The notes under the pieces were generated by a model that was not told the DNA's origin, did not search any database, and was given only the letters and a program-made list of their open reading frames with translations. Source: an uncultured Roseobacter sp. (lineage in GTDB: Bacteria > Pseudomonadota > Alphaproteobacteria > Rhodobacterales > Rhodobacteraceae). Taken from it: 64,000 bases of DNA. A program made the position numbers and the translations under genes. Shown here piece by piece: positions 57,913-64,000 of this stretch; positions within the stretch are counted from its first letter, which is position 1, and the number at the start of each line of letters is the position of its first letter. The DNA lies in NCBI RefSeq assembly GCF_947492555.1, contig NZ_CANLNE010000003.1, positions 868,001 through 932,000 of the forward strand, in the 5' to 3' direction.

Positions 57913-59961
57913 ATGAGCAACGACCCCCTTGTCGTCTTCACGCCCTCCGGCAAACGCGGCTACTTCCCGACCGGCACGCCGATCCTGACGGCGGCGCGCC
58001 AGCTAGGCGTCGATCTCGACTCCGTCTGCGGCGGGCGGGGCATCTGCTCTAAATGCCAGATCACCCCCAGCTATGGGGAGTTTTCGAAACACGGCGTCAC
58101 GGTGAAAGAGGACGCGCTGTCGGCGTGGAACAGCGTCGAGCAGCGCTATGACGAGAAACGGGGGCTGATCAAGGGCCGCAGGCTGGGCTGTCAGGCCACG
58201 GTGCAGGGTGATGTGGTCATCGACGTGCCGCCCGAAAGCCAGGTGCACAAGCAGGTGGTGCGCAAACGCGCCGAGGCCCGCGAGATCGTGCTCGACCCCT
58301 CGACCAAGCTCTTCTACGTGGAAGTCGCCGAACCGGACATGCACGACCCCTCGGGCGATCTGGAACGTTTGCGCGACGCGCTGGAAAGCCAGTGGGATCT
58401 GGCGGATGTCACCGCCGATCTGCATATCCTGCAGTCCATGCAACCGGTTCTGCGCAAAGGCGACTGGAAGGTGACCGTCGCCGTGCATCTGGGCGATCAG
58501 GAAAACCGCCCGCGCATCATGAACATCTGGCCGGGGTATTACGACGGTACCGTTTACGGGCTGGCGGTCGATCTGGGATCTACCACCATCGCGGCGCATC
58601 TCTGTGACCTGCAAACGGGGGAGGTATTGGCCTCTTCCGGTGTGATGAACCCGCAAATCCGTTTTGGCGAAGACCTGATGAGCCGGGTTTCCTATTCGAT
58701 GATGAACGCCAAGGGGGCCGAGGAAATGACCCGCGCGGTGCGCGAAGGCATGTGCGGGCTCTTCACCCAGATTGCCACAGAGGCGGCGATTGACAAGGAA
58801 CTGATCGTCGATGCGGTCTTTGTCTGCAATCCGGTGATGCATCACCTGCTGTTGGGCATCGACCCTTTTGAGCTAGGGCAAGCGCCCTTTGCGCTGGCCA
58901 CCAACAATGCGCTGCGCCTGCGGGCCGATGATCTGGAACTGAACATCCACCCCTCTGCGCGCATCTACCTGCTGCCCTGTATCGCAGGTCACGTGGGTGC
59001 GGATGCCGCGGCGGTGGCCCTCTCCGAGGCGCCGGATAAATCCGATGATCTGGTACTGGTCGTCGATGTAGGCACCAATGCGGAAATTCTGCTGGGCAAC
59101 CGGGAGAAGGTGCTGGCCTGCTCCTCGCCTACGGGACCTGCTTTCGAGGGCGCACAGATCAGCTCGGGTCAGCGTGCCGCCCCCGGTGCCATTGAACGTG
59201 TGGAGATTGATCCGGTTACCAAAGTGCCGCGCTTCAAGGTCATCGGGTCAGATCTGTGGTCGGACGAAGACGGCTTTGACGACATGATCGGGGTGACGGG
59301 CATCACCGGCATCTGTGGCTCCGGCATCATCGAGATGGTGGCCGAGATGCGCATGCACGGGATTGTCGACGCGCCGGGTCTGATCGGCTCGCCGGAGCAG
59401 ACGGGCTCGGACCGGGTGTTTCAGGACGGGCGGACGTATTCCTATCTGGTGCATGACGGCAGGGCGTCCGGCGGGCCGCGGATCACCATCACCAATCGCG
59501 ACATCCGCGAGATTCAGATGGCCAAGGCCGCGCTGTACTCCGGCGCCCGCCTGTTGATGGATAAATTCGGCGCCGACAAGGTGGACCGAGTGGTGCTGGC
59601 CGGGGCCTTTGGGGCGCATATATCGACCAAACACGCCATGGTGCTGGGCATGATCCCGGATGCGCCGCTGGACAAGGTCACATCGGCGGGTAATGCGGCT
59701 GGCACCGGCGCGCGGATTGCGCTGCTGAACACTGGCGCGCGGGCTGAAATCGAAGCGACCGTGCGGGCAATCCACAAGGTCGAGACCGCCATCGAACCCC
59801 GTTTCCAGGAGCATTTCGTGAATGCCTCGGCGATCCCCAATGCGGTGGAGCCCTTTCCCATTCTGAATTCCATCGTCACCCTGCCAACGGCGACCTTCAA
59901 CACCGGCGGCGGATCGGATGATGCGAGCGGTGGCGGACGGCGCAGAAGGAGACGCGGATGA
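57913..59961 (+). CDS. ASKHA domain protein, corrinoid reductive activator (RACo-like)
   Basis: A protein of 682 residues. The N-terminal 2Fe-2S ferredoxin domain (Cys39, 45, 48 and 93; VCGGRGICSKC) is followed by a linker and an ATP-using ASKHA domain (AVDLGSTTIAAHLCDL; VVDVGTNAEILLG). Such proteins reactivate oxidised Co(II) corrinoid proteins to Co(I) in methyl-transfer systems. The C-terminus is Arg-rich. It overlaps the following methyltransferase gene by four bases. No corrinoid protein gene is in the window, so its partner lies outside. Confidence 0.9.
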   Translation: MSNDPLVVFTPSGKRGYFPTGTPILTAARQLGVDLDSVCGGRGICSKCQITPSYGEFSKHGVTVKEDALSAWNSVEQRYDEKRGLIKGRRLGCQATVQGDVVIDVPPESQVHKQVVRKRAEAREIVLDPSTKLFYVEVAEPDMHDPSGDLERLRDALESQWDLADVTADLHILQSMQPVLRKGDWKVTVAVHLGDQENRPRIMNIWPGYYDGTVYGLAVDLGSTTIAAHLCDLQTGEVLASSGVMNPQIRFGEDLMSRVSYSMMNAKGAEEMTRAVREGMCGLFTQIATEAAIDKELIVDAVFVCNPVMHHLLLGIDPFELGQAPFALATNNALRLRADDLELNIHPSARIYLLPCIAGHVGADAAAVALSEAPDKSDDLVLVVDVGTNAEILLGNREKVLACSSPTGPAFEGAQISSGQRAAPGAIERVEIDPVTKVPRFKVIGSDLWSDEDGFDDMIGVTGITGICGSGIIEMVAEMRMHGIVDAPGLIGSPEQTGSDRVFQDGRTYSYLVHDGRASGGPRITITNRDIREIQMAKAALYSGARLLMDKFGADKVDRVVLAGAFGAHISTKHAMVLGMIPDAPLDKVTSAGNAAGTGARIALLNTGARAEIEATVRAIHKVETAIEPRFQEHFVNASAIPNAVEPFPILNSIVTLPTATFNTGGGSDDASGGGRRRRRRG

Positions 59962-60809
59962 GCCAGGACAACAGCGATCAGGCGGAATTCTGGACCACGA
60001 GCGCGGGTCAGAAATGGGTCGAGCAGCAGGAGATGCTGGATGCCTTCATGCAGCCGGTACTGGATGGGTTGTTTGAGCGCGCGCCTCTGAGGCCGGGAGA
60101 CCGCGTGCTGGACATCGGTTGTGGCACGGGGGCGAGCACCCTTCAGGCCGCTGAGCGCGTTGGCGCAGCAGGCACTGTTCTTGGCGCCGACATCTCGCCC
60201 ACCATGCTGGCGCATGCCTCGGCGCGGGCGGGTGCAGCCAATAACGTCACCTTCGAGGTCGCAGATGCGTCAGACTACACCTTTGACGCAGAGAGCTATG
60301 ATCACCTGATTTCTCGATTTGGCGTGATGTTCTTTGCCGACCCTGTCGCGGCTTTCAGGAATATCCTCAGGGGGTTAAAACCCGGTGCTGATGTAACTTT
60401 TGCCGCTTGGGGGCAAATTCAGCAGAACCCGTGGTTCACCATTGCCGCACAGGCGGCAAAGGAGGAATTGGGCGCGCCACCGTCGGTCGATCCCGATGCG
60501 CCCGGCCCCTTTGCCTTTCGCGACGTGGCGCGGGTGACTGACATTCTGACGGATGCGGGCTTCACCGATGTTTCTGCTGACGTGGTTGCACTCCACCTGT
60601 CTCCACCGGGCCGTTTGCCCGACGTGGCCCGCATGGCGACAAGCGTCGGTCCAGCCGCGCGCACCGTCGAGTATTTCCAGGGGTCTGCTGCCGATGCAGA
60701 AGCCATTGCGAACCGGGTCGAGAAGGCCTTTGAAGCCTTCCAGACGGATCAGGGCGTGCGTGTCCCGGCAGAGATCAATTTCTTCAGGGCGCGCCGGGCG
60801 GATCGTTGA
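59958..60809 (+). CDS. class I SAM-dependent methyltransferase
   Basis: A Rossmann-fold methyltransferase of 283 residues, UbiE-like. Motif I is VLDIGCGTGASTLQAA; LGADISPTMLAHA and FGVMFFADPVAAFRNI follow. It overlaps the ASKHA gene by ATGA, implying a functional link to corrinoid methyl metabolism. The substrate is unknown. Confidence 0.9.
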   Translation: MSQDNSDQAEFWTTSAGQKWVEQQEMLDAFMQPVLDGLFERAPLRPGDRVLDIGCGTGASTLQAAERVGAAGTVLGADISPTMLAHASARAGAANNVTFEVADASDYTFDAESYDHLISRFGVMFFADPVAAFRNILRGLKPGADVTFAAWGQIQQNPWFTIAAQAAKEELGAPPSVDPDAPGPFAFRDVARVTDILTDAGFTDVSADVVALHLSPPGRLPDVARMATSVGPAARTVEYFQGSAADAEAIANRVEKAFEAFQTDQGVRVPAEINFFRARRADR

Positions 60810-60855
60810 CGGCCCTTGACCGCATGAGGTGGAAATAATACGTCAGCGGCAGAGC

Positions 60856-60929
60856 GCGGGTATGGTGAAAAGGTATCACGCGAGCTTCCCAAGCTTAAGT
60901 TACGAGTTCGATTCTCGTTACCCGCTCCA
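60856..60929 (+). tRNA. tRNA-Gly (anticodon CCC)
   Basis: A 74-nt tRNA. The acceptor arms GCGGGTA and TACCCGC pair fully, the anticodon loop TTCCCAA gives CCC (codon GGG), the T-arm has GAGTTCGATTCTC, and CCA is encoded after T. It is followed by a terminator. Confidence 0.95.
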
Positions 60930-61270
60930 CATAAGAAACATGAAAACCCTATTGTTTTCAATTTTTTGCTTTCTGTAAGTCGCGTTGCAGCGCGCGCCAC
61001 GGACGGCGACATAAAAATGGGGTGCGCGCGGGAGCATGCCCGTCGTGGCAATACCCCTCTGCGACCTCGACCCAGCTTTGAGCCTGCAAGGGGTGACCAT
61101 TGGCGCAAATGGTCAAATTGAATGGATCGGTCGCCTGCAACCTCAAGAATGAGCCTTAGGACGGTGGATGTAGTCACGCTGGACTTTCCAAGCAGGCGCA
61201 CCGGCCTGCCGCAATTGATCTCTGCGAAGAGTGATTTCAGGCCGATAGGATGGTGACTACAGGGCAAATC
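60930..61270. other. intergenic after tRNA-Gly
   Basis: 341 bases with one terminator (60942-60967) and no gene. A minus-strand frame across the tRNA is an artefact. Confidence 0.6.
60942..60967 (+). terminator. terminator of tRNA-Gly
   Basis: Arms GAAAAC (60942-60947) and GTTTTC (60954-60959), six-base loop, followed by AATTTTTT. It is 12 bases past the tRNA. Confidence 0.75.
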
Positions 61271-61957
61271 TTATGCGCCACGCAGCCCCATGTCCCAGAA
61301 TCCGGCCTCAAGTTCTGTTGCTACGGTGAACCGTGTTTGCAGCCGTGTCCAACGAGGGTTTTGCCTGTAGTCCGGTCCAAGCCTTCGGATGACGGCGGCA
61401 TCCATCATCTGACCCACAGCAATCATCACCTGCTGGTAGTCGTCGTTCGCATAGGTCGCGATCCAATCGGCATAGGGTGTGTCCGGTGTGGCATTCACCG
61501 CCAGTGTCAATCCGATTTCCCCATATCCAAAGCAGCAAGGTGCGAGGGCAGCGATCAGATCGAGGAAATCGCCCTGTAGCCCGCTATCCATGACAAATCG
61601 GGTATAGGCGAGGTTCGCGACTTCCTCTTTTGCTCCAAAAAGCTTTTCCTCATCAATGCCTTCGGCTGCACAGGTTTTCACGTGCAACGCCATTTCGTGG
61701 TTCACAAGTGCATTCACGGTGCTGGCGCAGATCTTCATCTCGTCAAGGGTCTCCGCCTTGACCACGCCAAGGGACCAAGCGCGGGCGAAGTGAACAAGAA
61801 ACACGTAATCCTGAACCAGGTAGTGTAAAAACGCGGTGCGCGGCAGCGTCCCGTCGCCCAAACCGATTACAAAGGGATGCTGTGTGTAGGCGGCCCATGC
61901 TGACGGGCATCCATCCTTTAGCGCCGCAAAGACGTGGCCATAGCGCGATGCAGTCAT
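61271..61957 (-). CDS. tenA: TenA family thiaminase II
   Basis: A TenA-type protein of 228 residues, which salvages the pyrimidine of thiamine by hydrolysing aminopyrimidine. The catalytic Cys is Cys141 or Cys142 in LAPCCFGYGEIG, and the C-terminal Glu is in TELEAGFWDMG. VNHEMALH is the conserved mid-region. It is the last gene of the thiamine operon and overlaps the exported-protein gene by four bases. Confidence 0.93.
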   Translation of the reverse strand: MTASRYGHVFAALKDGCPSAWAAYTQHPFVIGLGDGTLPRTAFLHYLVQDYVFLVHFARAWSLGVVKAETLDEMKICASTVNALVNHEMALHVKTCAAEGIDEEKLFGAKEEVANLAYTRFVMDSGLQGDFLDLIAALAPCCFGYGEIGLTLAVNATPDTPYADWIATYANDDYQQVMIAVGQMMDAAVIRRLGPDYRQNPRWTRLQTRFTVATELEAGFWDMGLRGA

Positions 61958-62613
61958 GATGCAGTCACATCAATGGCGATGGCGAAGATCGGATTGATGC
62001 CAGTGATCGGATCAGCCACGCAGAAGGAGGCGCAAAGCCGGATATTGCGCCCAATATCCAGCGCCGTCATGCGCAGCGAAAAAAGGGGCAGCGTGTCGAT
62101 CCAGGCGCGTTCATTTGGCTTGTGACGTTCAGGGGAGAATGCCGCAGGATTCCGGTGGCCCACTTGCAGATGATTTTCGATAAACTGCATCGCGTCCAGA
62201 ACCACTTTTTCAACGTCATCCAAAAACAAGTTGACCTTTTGACCCGCTGGATCAGCGGGCGTCTGGATCGGACCGCCTTGCAACTCCGGCAAGCCGTCGA
62301 CCGGTGCCACTTCCAGGGTTTCAATGCACTCCGACGGCTGGCCTTCGTGGATTTGCAGGCAGAGCTGAACGGGGCTGGAGATCATGATGCCGGCCTGATC
62401 CGTCGCAACGATTTTGGGTGGAGCAAACGGGTCAGTAAACGCAACAGCCTCCGCGCCAAGATCAATTTTCGCGGAATAGCCGGGGTCCTGAACAATAATG
62501 AATGGCCGTTGATCGGGACAGATGGACCCGTCAAACATGGCCTTTGCCGGGTGCTGTGCCATTGCCGGAACAGTGACGAGCGTCAAAAGGGGCGCAAGGG
62601 ACGTCAGTTTCAT
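61954..62613 (-). CDS. exported protein of unknown function in the thiamine operon
   Basis: A protein of 219 residues with a signal peptide (LAPLLTLVTVPAMA). The mature part has several Cys (GSICPDQRPF, VQLCLQIHE, CIETLEV, LCASFC) likely forming disulfides and a terminal AIAIDV. It overlaps tenA by four bases and starts 10 bases after the thiD stop, so it is co-translated. I recognise no family. Confidence 0.78.
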   Translation of the reverse strand: MKLTSLAPLLTLVTVPAMAQHPAKAMFDGSICPDQRPFIIVQDPGYSAKIDLGAEAVAFTDPFAPPKIVATDQAGIMISSPVQLCLQIHEGQPSECIETLEVAPVDGLPELQGGPIQTPADPAGQKVNLFLDDVEKVVLDAMQFIENHLQVGHRNPAAFSPERHKPNERAWIDTLPLFSLRMTALDIGRNIRLCASFCVADPITGINPIFAIAIDVTAS

Positions 62614-62623
62614 GGTTCAGACC

Positions 62624-63424
62624 TCACTCGTAGAATTTGGCGAAGTGGTGGGTCGGGCCGTGGCCTTTGCCAACAGACAGGGTATCTGCGTCTGAGATAG
62701 CTGCGGAGACATAGGCTTTGGCCGCCGTCACGGCCTCAGGCAAGGCCGCACCTTTACCTATGTGTGCTGCAAGAGCAGAGGACAGGGTGCACCCCGTGCC
62801 ATGGGTGTTTTGCGTTAACGTACGCGATGCTTCGAACCACTGCGCCCTCTCTGACGTGACCAGTACATCGGGGCTTTGGGTGGCATCGAGATGCCCTCCC
62901 TTCATCAAGACGGCCTTCGGGCCGAGTGTGCAGAGCGCCCTGCCCTGTGCCTCCATTTCCGCTCGCGTTGCGGCGGGTGCGCGATCGAGCAGATGAGCTG
63001 CCTCTGGCAGGTTTGGCGTGAGCACCGTCGCCAGTGGTAGCAGTTTCTCGCGCAGTGTTGCGATTGCATCCGCCGCCAACAGGGGAGCGCCCCCCTTGGC
63101 GATCATCACGGGGTCTAGGATCACCGGCACCTCTGGATGAGCGCTGATGGACTTTGCTACCGCGCTGGCAATCTGCGCATTCGCGATCATACCGATTTTG
63201 ATTGCAGCGACATGGATATCTGCAAAAACTGCTTCGATTTGGTCTGAAACAAACTCAGGCGGTATGAGATGCACACCGCTGACACCTTGGGTATTCTGAG
63301 CCGTCAGAGCGGTGACAGCGGCCATCGCGAAGGCGCCATTTGCTGAAATTGCCTTGATATCTGCCTGAATCCCGGCGCCACCGGAAGGGTCGGACCCGGC
63401 AATTGAAAGAACATTCACGATCAT
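62624..63424 (-). CDS. thiD: bifunctional hydroxymethylpyrimidine kinase/phosphomethylpyrimidine kinase
   Basis: A ribokinase-fold enzyme of 266 residues that phosphorylates HMP twice to give HMP-PP for thiamine. N-terminal SIAGSDPSGGAGIQADIK, LDPVMIAKGGAPLL, and the anion-hole motif TQNTHGTGCTLSSALAA are present. ATG at 63424 forms ATGA with the thiE stop. Confidence 0.96.
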   Translation of the reverse strand: MIVNVLSIAGSDPSGGAGIQADIKAISANGAFAMAAVTALTAQNTQGVSGVHLIPPEFVSDQIEAVFADIHVAAIKIGMIANAQIASAVAKSISAHPEVPVILDPVMIAKGGAPLLAADAIATLREKLLPLATVLTPNLPEAAHLLDRAPAATRAEMEAQGRALCTLGPKAVLMKGGHLDATQSPDVLVTSERAQWFEASRTLTQNTHGTGCTLSSALAAHIGKGAALPEAVTAAKAYVSAAISDADTLSVGKGHGPTHHFAKFYE

Positions 63425-64000
63425 TTTGCGCTCCTGTTGTCTGGGCAAAGGAATGCGGCTGCGGCCAGCTGCGGATCTGTTTTCCCGCAGATGGCAGACA
63501 CAACGGACAGGCCATCAACGCCTGTTGCCATCACAACGGGCACATGGTCTGCCTTCAAACCGCCAATTGCCACTGTTGGTAGATCTGTTTCCGCAACCAA
63601 AGCAGCCAGACCGTCAAAGCCTATCGGACGCTCGTGATCCCTCTTGGTTCCGGTCGCAAAGACCGGCCCCAGACCCAGATAGTCGACGGGGGCAGTTTTC
63701 GCGGCCCGCACGGCCTGCGGTGTTTCGCAGGACAGACCTAAAATGCGGTCTGGTCCCAGCCTTGCACGTGCCTGATCGGGCGACCCATCACCTTGTCCGA
63801 TATGCGCCCCGTCAGCGCCAGACGCGACAGCCGCCTCCAGATCGTCGTTGACGACCAGCGGGACGCCGGTCCCTTTGAGAGCCAGCATCAAAGCGCGCGC
63901 CAAGGCAATGCGCTCGGCCGTGGTGGCAGGTTTGTCGCGCAGCTGCACCATCGTGACCCCGCCAGCGACAGCCCGTAGCACCGTGTCCACCACGCCCAGG
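63421..64000 (-). CDS. thiE: thiamine phosphate synthase (5' end outside window)
   Basis: A TIM-barrel enzyme joining HMP-PP and thiazole phosphate. The visible part has GVTMVQLRDK, LVVNDDLEAAVASGADGAHIGQGD, the LGLGPVFATGTK phosphate loop and VAIGGLKADHV. About 190 residues are inside; the family starts about 20 residues earlier, so the N-terminus is off the right edge. First-known gene of the thiE-thiD-exported-tenA operon here. Confidence 0.95.
   Translation of the reverse strand, partial: LGVVDTVLRAVAGGVTMVQLRDKPATTAERIALARALMLALKGTGVPLVVNDDLEAAVASGADGAHIGQGDGSPDQARARLGPDRILGLSCETPQAVRAAKTAPVDYLGLGPVFATGTKRDHERPIGFDGLAALVAETDLPTVAIGGLKADHVPVVMATGVDGLSVVSAICGKTDPQLAAAAFLCPDNRSAK

Noticed and set aside
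60749-61267. Minus-strand frame of 172 codons crossing the tRNA-Gly gene
   Set aside because: The part over the tRNA translates as NENRTRNLSLGS, a well-known false peptide from tRNA antisense; the rest has no similarity.

Overview
The window reads as chromosomal DNA of a marine alphaproteobacterium of the Rhodobacterales (Roseobacter group). This is inferred from the moderately high GC, the suf operon headed by an IscR-type regulator, the cckA-recA-alaS order, a GTTC-N7-GTTC LexA box at recA, a TTAA-N7-TTAA CtrA-type box at cckA, a corrinoid-activating ASKHA protein, and family-typical small proteins (DUF6324-, DUF6356- and DUF1330-like). The species cannot be named from the sequence alone. 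No insertion sequence, CRISPR array, rRNA or prophage was seen.

Layout. 0.1-8.6 kb is an accessory stretch: an EEP nuclease/phosphatase; a plus-strand group of LysR, SDR, nitronate monooxygenase and NUDIX genes; and a minus-strand run of ridA-like, LOG-like, a truncated transporter fused to a nitrilase start, and two GNAT genes, divergent from a GlxA-type regulator. 8.9-16.7 kb is envelope-related: a HerA-like ATPase, an IalB-like exported protein, a KAS/ACP/LpxD trio, an L,D-transpeptidase and a DUF882 peptidase. 17.1-20.9 kb encodes a GAF protein, a Cache-PAS histidine kinase and a FixJ-type regulator, with two matching inverted repeats at the two ends of the group. 21-24.4 kb holds an exported protein, a LysR/permease divergent pair with a clear operator, and a bactofilin. 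A tRNA-Arg(CCG) follows.

24.9-33.6 kb is the iron-sulfur assembly operon: iscR-like, nifS-like, sufB, DUF2513, ybjQ-like, sufC, sufD, two small membrane proteins, sufS, then an exported protein. Most joints overlap by a few bases. 33.8-41.7 kb carries housekeeping genes (alpha/beta hydrolase, HD phosphohydrolase, icd, glutamine amidotransferase, Lrp/SMR pair, typA) and a trypsin-like protease followed by a 47-residue ORF. 42-49 kb is DUF1330-alaS-recA-cckA on the minus strand. 49.6-55 kb holds an RsmB-type RNA methyltransferase and a three-gene cassette resembling ectoine catabolism (aminotransferase, ectoine hydrolase, M20 deacetylase). 55.2-60.8 kb holds guaB, a ureohydrolase, the ASKHA protein and a methyltransferase. 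A tRNA-Gly(CCC) and a thiamine operon (thiE, thiD, an exported protein, tenA) close the window; thiE runs off the right edge.

Most interesting unexplained items: the shared TAGGYA-N4-TACCTA sites around the GAF/kinase/regulator genes, a candidate small RNA at about 10.68-10.75 kb, the nitrilase-transporter chimera, the DUF2513/YbjQ and membrane-protein insertions in the suf operon, the IscR without its cluster cysteines, the leader-bearing protease with its small downstream ORF, and the CtrA-type box at cckA.
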